From the NCBI RefSeq assembly GCF_003667275.1, contig NZ_RCNV01000001.1:434001-498000 (forward strand): a stretch of 64,000 nt of DNA. The letters are read 5' to 3'. The notes under the pieces were generated by a model. That model made no database searches. It was not told where the DNA came from and saw only the letters and a program-made list of their open reading frames with translations. The position numbers and the translations under genes were made by a program. Source of the DNA: Mesonia aquimarina (lineage in GTDB: Bacteria; Bacteroidota; Bacteroidia; Flavobacteriales; Flavobacteriaceae). Shown piece by piece: positions 9,501 through 18,058 of the stretch (within the stretch, counting starts at the first letter, position 1; every line of letters starts with the position of its first letter).

Positions 9501-11053
9501 TCATCAAATGTAATGGTTCCCGCCATTACGGAAGAGCCACTACCGGAAGTAGCCATAATATATAAATTATTAGCTGTTTGAGAGTTATCGAATATTAACG
9601 TACCACCATTTTCTTCTCCGGCTGTAGGAATTCTTAAAGAGTTATTGCTGCTGTAATCTGCCATTTGGAAATTTAATCCTTCAGTTGGACCTTCCGATAA
9701 ATTTCCATCAATAGGAAGACCGAATCCAGCTGGTTCATCAGAAGCGGAAAATTGATAATCTTCAGATAAATATGCATAACTGTCATCATCAACAAGACTG
9801 GTAGTAGTTGTAGAAGGATCTCCAACACCATTTGCAATCACATCTTCATTAAAACCTCCTGTTACTTCTAAAGCAGCATAATCTCCAAATGTATATGGTC
9901 CAACCCAGTTACTCTCATCATCTATATCACAAACTCCTTTCACATAAACATCATATTGTGTTTGAGGCATTAAGCCTGTTAACTCCACACCTAAGGTTCC
10001 ATCATTATCTGAAATAGTAGTACCTTCTGTTTCTGGATCGAAACCAGTTTCTCCATAAAGAATTTCCCATTCAGTCTCACTTAATCCAGCTAACCAGTAA
10101 ACTTCTGCTGAAATAGATGTTACATTTGTTGTGTATATCTCAGAAGGATCTGGACATGATACTAATGTAGTAAAACCTGAAGGTCCAACGTATGCACTCT
10201 CGTCACTTGCAGAACAAATAGATTTAACATATACTTCATAATCTGTATCTGAAGATAACCCTGATAAACTTTCTCCTAAAGTACCATCATTATCTGAAAT
10301 AGTAGTGCCTTCTGTTTCTAGGTCGAAACCAGCTTCGCCATAGAGTATTTCCCACTCGGTTTCTGTTCCTCCTGCGGTCCAAGTTAAATCGGCAGAAGTT
10401 GTAGTAACATTATCTGCTGATAAATCTGAAAGAGTTGGACATGTTTGAGTTATTCCATCAAAAATAATATTAGGCACATAGTTAGAAGTAAAAAAGGAAA
10501 AACCTGTTGTTGGTGGTGAAGCAGGATCTGGATTTGTACCATCACTGTAAAATCCTATACTTCTTTGGCTTCCAACATCTGTATTATGAAAATCATCACC
10601 AGATTCATCATAACTAGCCGTGTTTTCATCTACAGCAACAATCAAATTACCTACACCAGTATAATTAAACGGAGTATCAAAGGTTAAGGTAACCCAACCG
10701 TCAGAACCCGCAGAAACGGTTATTCCGCCATTATATACTTGAGTAAGATTGGAAATATCTTCCCAATCTGAACTAGATTCAAAAGTATTTTTAGTAGTTT
10801 CTCCTAAATAAATGGTAAGATCTTGGCTGTCTGGCAAAGCAGATGTACCGCTATAAAACCATTGCAAACTTATAATTTCTCCAGTTGCATTAATCTCCGA
10901 ACTTAAATAAATACTTTGCGTATAAGAATACCCATAGTAAGGCTCGAAGGGAACTCGTTGAGTTTCATTTGTTCCTTCACCTATTTGCACTTGGGCAAAA
11001 CTACACCAGGCAAAAAGCAGGGAAAAGATTGTTAATAATGTAATTTTTCTCAT
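6542..11053 (-). CDS. Very large T9SS-secreted protein with seven fibronectin type III repeats
   Basis: 1503 residues. A signal peptide (about 1-20, ending CSFAQ) is followed by a beta-sandwich region (25-200) and two FN3-like repeats (about 203-390). An unrecognised beta-rich domain with a long Ser/Asn linker (390-615), a third repeat, a jelly-roll/MAM-like domain (about 705-875), a fourth repeat, a second jelly-roll domain (about 970-1130) and three further repeats follow. Each repeat begins with Cys-x-x-Pro and carries SADISWTAG and ETEWEILYGE motifs. The last 75 residues (YYPNPVKSTLSL to FRVIKE) form a T9SS type A sorting domain. The protein is acidic and probably released or attached to the surface, acting in adhesion or binding. 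No catalytic domain is visible. Repeats five and six are nearly identical in DNA. Confidence 0.9.
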   Translation of the reverse strand: MRKITLLTIFSLLFAWCSFAQVQIGEGTNETQRVPFEPYYGYSYTQSIYLSSEINATGEIISLQWFYSGTSALPDSQDLTIYLGETTKNTFESSSDWEDISNLTQVYNGGITVSAGSDGWVTLTFDTPFNYTGVGNLIVAVDENTASYDESGDDFHNTDVGSQRSIGFYSDGTNPDPASPPTTGFSFFTSNYVPNIIFDGITQTCPTLSDLSADNVTTTSADLTWTAGGTETEWEILYGEAGFDLETEGTTISDNDGTLGESLSGLSSDTDYEVYVKSICSASDESAYVGPSGFTTLVSCPDPSEIYTTNVTSISAEVYWLAGLSETEWEILYGETGFDPETEGTTISDNDGTLGVELTGLMPQTQYDVYVKGVCDIDDESNWVGPYTFGDYAALEVTGGFNEDVIANGVGDPSTTTTSLVDDDSYAYLSEDYQFSASDEPAGFGLPIDGNLSEGPTEGLNFQMADYSSNNSLRIPTAGEENGGTLIFDNSQTANNLYIMATSGSGSSVMAGTITFDDDTTQEIPNTDIPDWYGGPANMTIISGLGRVNVTDGNAASNSSNPRIYQLEVSVDPSNYDKVISSVNLYKESGDGIINVFGASIQFAPDCAEPTDLTVDNITSDSADITWTAGNTETEWEVLYGDAGFDAETEGTSIADDDGELGVTIADLSAITEYDVYVKAICGTDDESIWIGPISFQTECATYIPEYVEDFASFIPTCWEEAGSGLPSEGPSDLGTGSWFEEEFLNTGSNNAAAINLYTTGREEWLISPSFDLSADSYELVYTTAVTNYLNSNPSDMGSDDEVQLLISEDNGATWSNLLTYDASNTPSATGQEEIIDLSTYSGTVKFAFWATDGTEDDSEDYDFFVDDFEVRIPPTCPAPVDLLVENITTSSADISWTAGEDETEWEILYEEEGFDPETEGNSLMDDDGEIGEELTDLTSGGVGYDVYVRAICGDDNESVWIGPITFYTNCEAIDTAYAEDFETNLSIPTCWSSINQGTANQWNISSTITGGAYSGSNAAKIVYESATAHDDYLITPLMEIVEETNDKFSFWIKSRSTTFLEPYEVVLSTTGSDSDSSFNVTLQEEETAPAIWTKVEFDLSEYVGETINIAVRATGTNEWELYADDFVFEPLLICEAPTNVIVENVTDSSADISWTAGDDETEWEILYGEADFDPMTQGTSVMDTDGTIGETISPLMANTPYDVYVRAVCGEDDQSDWTAVETFTTEQLPCEVPTNVIVENVTDSSADINWTAGGTETEWEILYGEADFDPMTQGTSVMDTDGTIGETISPLMANTPYDVYVRAICGEDNQSDWTAVETFTTEQLPCEAPTDVVISNVLQTSADISWTASGDETEWEILYGEAEFDPLTDGISVMDTDGIIGETLVELTPETDYDVYVRAICSDDNFSDWTAVQSFTTEDLSIAAEQFEGFEYYPNPVKSTLSLSATFQIEKVVVYNLLGQKVNQLTPNTLTTEVNMDRLSAATYLVSVTIDGQVKTFRVIKE
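7061..7636 (-). repeat. Two tandem 288-bp FN3-coding repeats
   Basis: Copy A (7061-7348) and copy B (7349-7636) have an exact 288-bp (96-codon) period and differ at few positions. A central stretch of well over 100 bp appears unchanged. A partial third boundary motif (tgttggagcttcac) recurs at 7637, where the sequence diverges. Confidence 0.9.
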
Positions 11054-11150
11054 AAAATATATTTTAGTTAAACACTGATTAAAAATATTAAAAAAATTTC
11101 AACTAATTAACATTAAACTAACCTATTTCACATAACAAAGATTAAAAGCA

Positions 11151-11179
11151 AAAAAAACCGCTCTTAAGCGGTTTTTTTT
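11151..11179 (-). terminator. Terminator of the fabI operon
   Basis: The stem CCGCT/AGCGG with loop CTTA is flanked by an A-run and a T-run. On the minus strand it follows the fabI stop at 11208 by about 30 bp. The A/T flanks make it usable in both directions. Confidence 0.8.
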
Positions 11180-11207
11180 ATATAAAACATAAATTATTTT
11201 AAAATTT

Positions 11208-12026
11208 TTACTTTTCTTTAACGAAACTTTCCATTACTTTTTGACTGACACCCATATTTGAGAATCCACCATCATTATATAAGTTTTGTAAAGTAACTTT
11301 TCTTGTTAAATCTGAAAATAGTGTTAAGGTATAATCTGCGCATTCTTGAGCGGTTGCATTTCCTAGCGGTGACATTTCATCTGCATAGGCTATAAAACCA
11401 TCAAAACCTTTTACGCCTTGCCCTGCGGTTGTTGGAGTTGGTGATTGAGAAATCGTATTTACACGTACTTTTTTCTCGCTTCCGAAAAAATAACCAAAAC
11501 TTCTGGCAATCGATTCCAAATACGCTTTATTGTCTGCCATGTCATTATAATCTGGGAATACACGTTGCGCAGCCATGTAAGTTAAAGCTACAATACTTCC
11601 CCATTCGTTCATGGCATCTTTTTTATATAATACTTGCATTGTTTTATGAAAAGAAACTGCAGATACATCCCATCCCTTTTCGGTGTAAGCGTAATTCATA
11701 TCCGTGTAATGATTTCCTTTTCTTACATTAACAGACATTCCTATAGAATGCAAAACAAAATCAAGCTTACCTCCTAAAATTTCTGTTGCTTTTTCTACTA
11801 AATTTTCTAAATCTTCAACTTTAGTTGCATCTGCTGGAATAATCTCTGCTCCGGTTTTTTCTGCCAGTTTTTTTATAGAACCCATACGCATTGCTATTGG
11901 CGCGTTGGTTAATACAAATTTTCCGCCTTCTTCAAAAACGCGTTCTGCTGTTTTCCAGGCAATAGAATTTTCATCTAATGCTCCAAAAATTATTCCTCTT
12001 TTTCCTTTTAATAGGTTGTAAGCCAT
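11208..12026 (-). CDS. fabI: Enoyl-[acyl-carrier-protein] reductase (NADH)
   Basis: FabI reduces trans-2-enoyl-ACP to acyl-ACP, the last step of each fatty acid elongation round. I chose the ATG at 12026, giving MAYNLLKGKRG and a 272-residue protein as usual in the family; an in-frame upstream start would add 15 non-conserved residues. Visible are the Rossmann start GKRGIIFGALDENSIAW, LHSIGMS around residue 92, and the catalytic pair Tyr160/Lys167 in Y-x6-K spacing. It is the last gene of a long minus-strand cluster. The gap to recN is 48 bp. Confidence 0.95.
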   Translation of the reverse strand: MAYNLLKGKRGIIFGALDENSIAWKTAERVFEEGGKFVLTNAPIAMRMGSIKKLAEKTGAEIIPADATKVEDLENLVEKATEILGGKLDFVLHSIGMSVNVRKGNHYTDMNYAYTEKGWDVSAVSFHKTMQVLYKKDAMNEWGSIVALTYMAAQRVFPDYNDMADNKAYLESIARSFGYFFGSEKKVRVNTISQSPTPTTAGQGVKGFDGFIAYADEMSPLGNATAQECADYTLTLFSDLTRKVTLQNLYNDGGFSNMGVSQKVMESFVKEK

Positions 12027-12074
12027 AGTTGTTTGTTTAGTGAATTTTGATGGGTAAAGATAAGAAAACAAATC

Positions 12075-13727
12075 TTAGTTTAACAATGCTTTTGCATGGG
12101 CAATTGCTGAATTAGATTTTTGCTTTCCTCCTAACATTTCTGCTAATTCTTCTACTCGATCGTTTTCTTTTAAAATGCTAATATTTGTGGTCGTACTTTT
12201 TTTATCTGCTTGCTTAAATACTTTTAAATGCTGATTCCCTTTTGCGGCAATTTGCGGTAAATGTGTAATTGCAATAACTTGCATTTCTTGTCCCATTTTA
12301 TACATTATGGTTCCCATTTTTTGAGCAATATCTCCAGAGACTCCGGTATCAATTTCATCAAAAATAATGCTTGGTAGTTTTTTATAGGTTGCTAAAATAC
12401 TTTTTATAGCCAGTGTAATCCTAGAAAGCTCTCCTCCACTAGCTGCCTTTTTTAAGCTATTAAAATTTCCTCCCTTATTGGCAGCCAATTTCCATTCCAT
12501 ACTATCGGCACCTAGAAGGCTGAATTCTTTAGTAAATGAAATCTCTATTTGCAAACGTGCTTCTGGCATACCAACTTGCTCTAATAATTGCTCTACTTTT
12601 TTTACAAAAGTTGGAATTGCTTTTTTACGGTGTTGAAATACTTTTTCTGCTTTTGCTAAAGCAACTTTTTGTGCTCTATCAATTTCTTGGTGTAGTTTTT
12701 CTAAACTTGCTTCTGCATTTGCTGAAGTTTCTACTTTTTCGGTTAATTCTTGCTGAAGACGTATTAAATCTGCTACATTGTCGGTTTGATGTTTTTGTTG
12801 AAGCTGATACAGTTTTTGCAATTTTTCGTTTATAATTTCTAAACGCTGCGGATCGTCTTCTACTTGATCCTGCAAACGCTCTACTTCTACCGAAACATCT
12901 TCTAATTCTACCAAACTACTTTGCACACGTTCATAAAGCATCTCATAATCTTTACCGAAACTTTCTATGTGTTGAAGTCTATTTGTTATGGTCTGCAAAC
13001 TTTCCAAAACGCCGATTTCCTCTTGTTGAAATTGATAAAGTGAACCGGAAAGATTTTCTTTCAATAATTCTACATTATTTAAGGCTTGAAATTCTGCTTC
13101 TAAGTCTTCTTGCATTCCTACCTCAAGTTCAGCTTCTTCTAATTCCTTCAGTAGAAAAAGATTGTAATCATAGTTTGCTTGCGCTTCTTTTTGTTCAATC
13201 TTTAAAGCTTCTAGCTTTTTTTGTAGGTCTTGATAATTATGATAAGCTACTGTATAAGCCTTTAAATTTTCTTGATTATTTCCCAAAGCATCTATTACCT
13301 TATATTGATAAGAAGAATCTCCAATAAATAAGGTTTCGTGTTGGCTATGAATATCTACCAATTGATTTCCTAAGGTTGCTAATTTTTGTAAGGTAACTGG
13401 TGTATCATTTACAAAAGCACGTGATTTTCCAGAAGGAAGAATTTCTCTTCTAATTATACTTTGCTCTTCATAATCTAAATCTTGAACATTAAAGAGTTCT
13501 CGAAGTGCATAATTTTTAATATCAAAAACTCCTTCAACAACGCATTTCCTATCGGTATTTCTTATACTACTTAAATCTGCTCGCTTTCCTAATAGTAAGG
13601 ATAGAGCACCTAAAAGAATAGATTTTCCTGCACCGGTTTCTCCTGTAATAGTTGTGAAGTTATTTTCTAATTGAATGTGAACATCTTCAATTAGTGCAAA
13701 GTTTTTTATGGTTAATGAAGTTAGCAA
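12075..13727 (-). CDS. recN: DNA repair protein RecN (SMC-like ATPase)
   Basis: 550 residues, the usual RecN length. The N-terminal ATPase half has the Walker A GETGAGKS near residue 30. A coiled-coil middle (about 160-370, rich in Glu, Gln and Leu) leads to the C-terminal half with the ABC signature ASGGELSR and Walker B IIFDEIDTGVSG. RecN acts early in double-strand-break repair by bridging DNA ends. It sits between porD and fabI, an order common in Flavobacteriaceae. No LexA-like box was evident in the 68-bp upstream gap. Confidence 0.95.
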   Translation of the reverse strand: MLTSLTIKNFALIEDVHIQLENNFTTITGETGAGKSILLGALSLLLGKRADLSSIRNTDRKCVVEGVFDIKNYALRELFNVQDLDYEEQSIIRREILPSGKSRAFVNDTPVTLQKLATLGNQLVDIHSQHETLFIGDSSYQYKVIDALGNNQENLKAYTVAYHNYQDLQKKLEALKIEQKEAQANYDYNLFLLKELEEAELEVGMQEDLEAEFQALNNVELLKENLSGSLYQFQQEEIGVLESLQTITNRLQHIESFGKDYEMLYERVQSSLVELEDVSVEVERLQDQVEDDPQRLEIINEKLQKLYQLQQKHQTDNVADLIRLQQELTEKVETSANAEASLEKLHQEIDRAQKVALAKAEKVFQHRKKAIPTFVKKVEQLLEQVGMPEARLQIEISFTKEFSLLGADSMEWKLAANKGGNFNSLKKAASGGELSRITLAIKSILATYKKLPSIIFDEIDTGVSGDIAQKMGTIMYKMGQEMQVIAITHLPQIAAKGNQHLKVFKQADKKSTTTNISILKENDRVEELAEMLGGKQKSNSAIAHAKALLN

Positions 13728-13795
13728 TTTCCCTTAATTTTTAGGGTAAATATACGGGGTAATTTTTTGCTTTCCACAAAACTTAAACAGAAAAA

Positions 13796-14686
13796 TTAAT
13801 AACTAATTTCTGCCCATTGTTTGCTATAAAGTGGTGCTATACTATTTAAGTTGTTTACCACTTCTTTTATAGAAACTGAAGGTCCTCCGCTAAAAATTTG
13901 TTTAACCTCATTGGATTTAGCATCAAAAAAAGTACGCAATAAAATTGAGTTTGGTCTAGAATTATTTACTTCTCTCAGTAATTGAATACTTTCTACAATT
14001 TTATTCTTTGCTAATTCTGGATCTTTATGAAATACATCTAAACCTTCACGATGATAGATATACAGAGCTTCCCTATATTTTGAAAAGCTATTTGATAATA
14101 AATCAGAATTTATCCTGAAACGAGAATTATTTCCGTCGCTTGCGCGCCATCCTTTTTTATTACTTTGTTGCGCAGTGTTTACAATTTGTCGTGCTTCTTC
14201 GTGATATTTTTGTCCGCCTTGTAAAGCAAACGTATCTGCATCTAGGCCCAAAATAGTATACATGTAAAAACTGATTCCTGAAACTAAGTTTGATGAATAT
14301 GTATTCGGGTTGTAATCTAGCGGTTGAAATTCTGTATAGTTAAAATTAAACTGGTTATCCTTAAAATTAAAAACAGGCGTACTTGCTGATGAACCAAAAA
14401 TTGGTCGCGAAGATTGAATTTGTATAGTTGCTGTAAAATTATTCGAATCAAAATCGGTTACATTAATAAATATATTACAGTTAATTTTTTCATGATCATC
14501 TAAATTTAACTGCGTCCAATTGGCATCATTTATAAATTCCTGCAGAGAAGTTTCTAAGGTTTTAAAAATAGAAAGTTTTGTATTTCCAGTTTGTTGTGCT
14601 TCTACGGTTACTTGGCAATTTATTTCTTGCGCCTGAACTGAAAAAAAACTGATAAAAGCAATTACTAAAACTAAAAATCTCTTCAT
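13796..14686 (-). CDS. porD: Type IX secretion system protein PorD (DUF4835 family)
   Basis: 296 residues with a signal peptide ending FFSVQAQ (about residue 20), then a soluble periplasmic domain starting EINCQVTVEAQQT. The motif ISFYMYTILGLDADTF near residue 130 and the RPNSILLRTFFDAKS segment near 255 are typical of the DUF4835/PorD family. From family knowledge PorD is needed for T9SS; its exact position in the machine is not well defined. Its place beside recN, coaBC and bamD is conserved. Two T9SS cargo proteins are encoded in the same window. Confidence 0.78.
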   Translation of the reverse strand: MKRFLVLVIAFISFFSVQAQEINCQVTVEAQQTGNTKLSIFKTLETSLQEFINDANWTQLNLDDHEKINCNIFINVTDFDSNNFTATIQIQSSRPIFGSSASTPVFNFKDNQFNFNYTEFQPLDYNPNTYSSNLVSGISFYMYTILGLDADTFALQGGQKYHEEARQIVNTAQQSNKKGWRASDGNNSRFRINSDLLSNSFSKYREALYIYHREGLDVFHKDPELAKNKIVESIQLLREVNNSRPNSILLRTFFDAKSNEVKQIFSGGPSVSIKEVVNNLNSIAPLYSKQWAEISY

Positions 14687-14710
14687 TATATTTCTATTTA
14701 AAAAACTAAT

Positions 14711-15907
14711 TTACAAAACTCGGGCCACAATCTCATTTATAATTTCTACGGCTACTTCTTTTTTTGATTGTAACGGAATATCTTTAATCGTATTTTTACT
14801 AATAAGTTTTACTTTATTGGTATCGGTTTTAAATCCAGCGCCTTTATCATTTAAAGAGTTTAAAACGATAAAATCTAAATTCTTTTTTTCTAATTTTCCT
14901 TTAGCATGTTCTAGTTCATTTTCGGTTTCTAAAGCAAAACCTACTAAAAACTGATTCGTTTTTTTTGCACCGAGTGTTTTTAAAATATCGGTTGTTTTTT
15001 CAAGCGCTAAAGTTAAGGTAGCATCAGATTTTTTCATTTTCTGATCTGCCACTTTTTTTGGTTTATAATCTGAAACTGCAGCAGCTGCGATTAGGACATC
15101 TATTGATGAAAAATATTGATCAGCCTCAGTAAACATTTCTTCAGCAGAATTTACTCGAATCAATTTAACAGCTTTATTAGAAATACCTAAAGATGTTGGT
15201 CCGCTAATTAAAATTACTTCAGCACCTTGATTAGCTGCTTCTTCTGCTAAAGCAAAACCCATTTTTCCGCTAGAATGATTTCCTATAAAACGTACAGGAT
15301 CTATCGCTTCGTATGTGGGGCCTGCTGTAATTAAAACTTTCTTATTAAAAAGCGGTGCGTTTTGTTGAAGATGGTTTTCAATAAAAGTTACAATCTCTTC
15401 TGGCTCTGCCATTCTTCCTTCGCCATGTAAACCGCTTGCTAATTCTCCTGAACCCACAGGAATTACAGTGTTTCCAAAAGACTCTAATTTTTTAATACTA
15501 GATTTTGTGGAAGGATGTTTATACATATCCAAATCCATAGCGGGAGCAAAATAAACCGGACATTTTGCCGATAAATATGTAGCCAAAAGAAAATTATCGC
15601 TATGGCCACTCGCCATTTTAGAAAGTGTATTGGCGGTAGCCGGGGCAATTAGCATATAGTCTGCCCAAAGACCTAATTCTACGTGATTATTCCAAAGTTC
15701 ATTTTCTTCTTCAGTGAAAGAGGAAATTACTTCGTTTTTTGAAAGTGTAGAAAGACTTAGAGGCGTTACAAATTGTTTTGCCTCTGGCGTCATAATTACT
15801 TTAACTTCTGCGCCTGCTTTTATAAACAAGCGCACAAGATAAGTAGTTTTGTAAGCGGCAATACCCGCGGTGATACCCAACAGTATTTTCTTGCCGCTTA
15901 ATATCAT
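14711..15907 (-). CDS. coaBC: Bifunctional phosphopantothenoylcysteine decarboxylase/synthetase
   Basis: 398 residues. The N-terminal CoaC flavoprotein domain (about 1-175) has GITAGIAAYK, His75 in the NHVELG segment and APAMDLDMY. The C-terminal CoaB domain (about 185-398) has AGPTYEAIDPVRFIGNHSSGKMG and the AAAAVSDYKPKK segment. CoaC decarboxylates 4'-phosphopantothenoylcysteine and CoaB makes that intermediate from 4'-phosphopantothenate and cysteine. It lies 2 bp downstream of the omega-subunit gene, so the two are co-transcribed. Confidence 0.95.
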   Translation of the reverse strand: MILSGKKILLGITAGIAAYKTTYLVRLFIKAGAEVKVIMTPEAKQFVTPLSLSTLSKNEVISSFTEEENELWNNHVELGLWADYMLIAPATANTLSKMASGHSDNFLLATYLSAKCPVYFAPAMDLDMYKHPSTKSSIKKLESFGNTVIPVGSGELASGLHGEGRMAEPEEIVTFIENHLQQNAPLFNKKVLITAGPTYEAIDPVRFIGNHSSGKMGFALAEEAANQGAEVILISGPTSLGISNKAVKLIRVNSAEEMFTEADQYFSSIDVLIAAAAVSDYKPKKVADQKMKKSDATLTLALEKTTDILKTLGAKKTNQFLVGFALETENELEHAKGKLEKKNLDFIVLNSLNDKGAGFKTDTNKVKLISKNTIKDIPLQSKKEVAVEIINEIVARVL

Positions 15908-15909
15908 GT

Positions 15910-16236
15910 TTACTCTTCAGAGGTTTTGGTATCTCTGTAATAGATTTTATTCTCTAACCATTCTTGCACGGCTAATGCTTGCGGTTTAGGTAAACGCTCG
16001 TAAAATTTAGAAACTTCTATTTGCTCCTTATTTTCGAAGATTTCGTCTAAACTATCGTTATAGGTAGCAAACTCATCTAATTTCTCTAGCAATTCCTTTT
16101 TAATTTCTGTATTAATTTGGCTTGCTCTTTTAGATACGATAGAGATTGCTTCGTAAATATTATCGGTTGGTGCATCAACCAAATTTTTGTCGATTGTTGT
16201 TGTGCTTACCGGTGCTTCTGTATTCTTTAAATCCAT
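15910..16236 (-). CDS. rpoZ: RNA polymerase omega-like subunit (RpoZ/Rpb6 family)
   Basis: 108 residues. The core segment NIYEAISIVSKRASQINTEIKKELLEKL matches the omega/Rpb6 fold that clamps the beta' C-terminus. The C-terminal half is Bacteroidota-specific (FYERLPKPQALAVQEWLENKI). Position between bamD and coaBC is typical for this phylum. The symbol is assigned by fold and synteny rather than close identity to the E. coli protein. Confidence 0.85.
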   Translation of the reverse strand: MDLKNTEAPVSTTTIDKNLVDAPTDNIYEAISIVSKRASQINTEIKKELLEKLDEFATYNDSLDEIFENKEQIEVSKFYERLPKPQALAVQEWLENKIYYRDTKTSEE

Positions 16237-16248
16237 AACCTATATAAC

Positions 16249-17061
16249 TTAAAAGTTCTTTAAACGTTGATTGATATCTGCTGAAATTTCATTGGCTTTT
16301 TCTGCGTGCTCGCCTTCAGCATAGTATTTTTGATAATCTTCATAATATTCTTTGGCTTCTTGCAAACGCTCTTTCACCAAATAACGATAGCTGTTAATCG
16401 CTAATAAATAAGCTGAATCCAGCTTATAAAAATATGCCGGCTCCATATATTTTGATCCGGGATTTGCCTCAATAAAATTCTCCATTGCAGAAATACTTGC
16501 CTTATAATCTTCAATATGATGAAACTGCTTAGCGATCTTGTAGGCTTTCTTTTCTAGCTTTTCTCGCAATTCGGCAACTAAAGTATTTGCTTCAGCAACA
16601 TATTCTCCATCAGGATAAGTGGCAATATAATTTTGAAACCTATCTATTGCTTTATAGGTTTCTGTTTGATCTAGTGAATACCGTGGAGAAACATTGTAAT
16701 AACTCTTAGCCGATTTGAATGCTGCTTCACTTACTTTTTCACTAGTTGGATAGGCTTTTGTAAAACGCTCAAATTGATATTGTGAACTAAAATAATCGCC
16801 TAATTGAAAATAATTATCTGCATAAATATATGAGATTTTTTCTCCTTGAGGCGTTCCGCGATACTGTGGTAAAATTTGCTCTAATAAACGAAGAGATTTT
16901 GTGAATCGGTTATTCTTACCGGTTTCCATTCCTTCTTCATAAAGCTTTACCGCCATATCATATTTTGGTTTTACGTCTTCATTTTTTAAAACTTTTTGAT
17001 ATTCGCCACAGCTTGTTATCAAAAGCATCAATAAAACTAAAACACTAAACTTTCTCTTCAT
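16249..17061 (-). CDS. bamD: Outer membrane assembly lipoprotein BamD
   Basis: BamD is the essential lipoprotein partner of BamA in outer-membrane beta-barrel insertion. With the ATG at 17061 the protein is 270 residues, starting MKRKFSVLVLLMLLITSCGEY with a lipobox ending in Cys. TPR repeats (YFQLGDYFSSQYQFERF, YPDGEYVAEANTLVAEL) follow. An upstream ATG at 17073 would add MFFT, and a -7 box 4 nt before it makes leaderless initiation there possible. Homologues normally start at MKK/MKR, so I prefer 17061. The stop is 12 bp before the omega-subunit gene. Confidence 0.92.
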   Translation of the reverse strand: MKRKFSVLVLLMLLITSCGEYQKVLKNEDVKPKYDMAVKLYEEGMETGKNNRFTKSLRLLEQILPQYRGTPQGEKISYIYADNYFQLGDYFSSQYQFERFTKAYPTSEKVSEAAFKSAKSYYNVSPRYSLDQTETYKAIDRFQNYIATYPDGEYVAEANTLVAELREKLEKKAYKIAKQFHHIEDYKASISAMENFIEANPGSKYMEPAYFYKLDSAYLLAINSYRYLVKERLQEAKEYYEDYQKYYAEGEHAEKANEISADINQRLKNF

Positions 17062-17077
17062 AGTAAAAAACATCTGG

Positions 17078-17085
17078 CAAAAATA
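17078..17085 (-). promoter_or_regulatory. -7 promoter element upstream of bamD
   Basis: Minus-strand TATTTTTG matches TAnnTTTG. It lies 4 nt before the first possible ATG (17073). A TTTG further upstream (17110-17113) is spaced 24 bp, longer than usual. It sits in the 111-bp gap after dapA, the only sizeable gap in this cluster. Confidence 0.5.
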
Positions 17086-17172
17086 CTGTATTCTATTGTA
17101 TTATAAAAACAAAACCTTATTTGCTTTTAAAACGTTCTACAGTTTAAATTCGTATATAAAATTAATTTTGAT

Positions 17173-18054
17173 TTACTTTTCTAACGAAGCTATAAAACTT
17201 TTTAACTCTTCACTTAAATTATTACTGGCTTTTACTAAAGGTAATCTAACTTGATCTTCCGCTAAACCTAAATGTTTAAAAACAGTTTTTATGCCGGCAG
17301 GATTTCCTTCTGCAAAAATTAAATCTATTGCCGGAGCAATTTTATAATGAATTTTATAAGCTTCATCTACTTTTCTTTCTAATCCTAATTTCACCATGCT
17401 TGAAAATTCCTTTGGAAATCCTTCAGCAATCACAGAAATCACTCCTGCTCCACCGGCTAAAACCATCGGCAACGTAATCATATCATCACCAGAAATCACT
17501 AAAAAGTCTTCTGGGGTTTGTGCAATCATTTTCATGGCTTGATCTATATCTCCTGCAGCTTCTTTTATTCCGACAATATTGCTGCAATCTTTAGCTAATC
17601 TTGCTACGGTTTCCGGTAACATATTAGATCCTGTTCTACCGGGTACGTTATACAAAATGACGGGTAGCGGAGAAGCATGTGACACTTTTTTAAAATGCTG
17701 ATAAATTCCTTCTTGGCTTGGTTTGCTGTAATATGGCGAAACCGAAAGAATTGCTTCAAAACCATCAGTATCTTCTTCTTGCACTTGCTGTTCTACAGCT
17801 GCTGTATTATTACCGCCAATTCCTAAAACTAGAGGAACTCTTCCATTAGTTTCCTCTACAATTGTACGCTTAACAATACTCCTTTCATCAGTAGTTAAGG
17901 TTGCATATTCTCCTGTAGTTCCTAACACTACAATGTAATCTACGCCATTATCAATTTGAAAATTAACCAACTTTTTTAAAGCTGAAATATCTACTGAAAA
18001 ATCTTCTTTAAATGGGGTTATTAATGCAACTCCGGTTCCTATTAATGTTTTCAT
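17173..18054 (-). CDS. dapA: 4-hydroxy-tetrahydrodipicolinate synthase
   Basis: DapA condenses pyruvate with aspartate semialdehyde in the lysine/diaminopimelate pathway. The 293-residue TIM barrel has GTTGEY at 45-50, Tyr109 (PYYSKP), Tyr135 in [10 protein letters not shown] and the Schiff-base Lys164 in VGIKEAAGD. Length is standard. The start is 4 bp after the stop of the DUF6913 gene, so the pair probably forms one transcript. Confidence 0.95.
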   Translation of the reverse strand: MKTLIGTGVALITPFKEDFSVDISALKKLVNFQIDNGVDYIVVLGTTGEYATLTTDERSIVKRTIVEETNGRVPLVLGIGGNNTAAVEQQVQEEDTDGFEAILSVSPYYSKPSQEGIYQHFKKVSHASPLPVILYNVPGRTGSNMLPETVARLAKDCSNIVGIKEAAGDIDQAMKMIAQTPEDFLVISGDDMITLPMVLAGGAGVISVIAEGFPKEFSSMVKLGLERKVDEAYKIHYKIAPAIDLIFAEGNPAGIKTVFKHLGLAEDQVRLPLVKASNNLSEELKSFIASLEK

Positions 18055-18058
18055 TTTT

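Noticed and set aside
8988-9565. Plus-strand frames opposite the large secreted protein gene
   Set aside because: They are antisense shadows of the repeat-rich coding sequence, with Ser/Thr-rich translations lacking any domain.
17062-17073. N-terminal extension MFFT of BamD
   Set aside because: The ATG at 17061 gives the normal lipoprotein start. I keep the upstream ATG only as an alternative because of the nearby -7 box.
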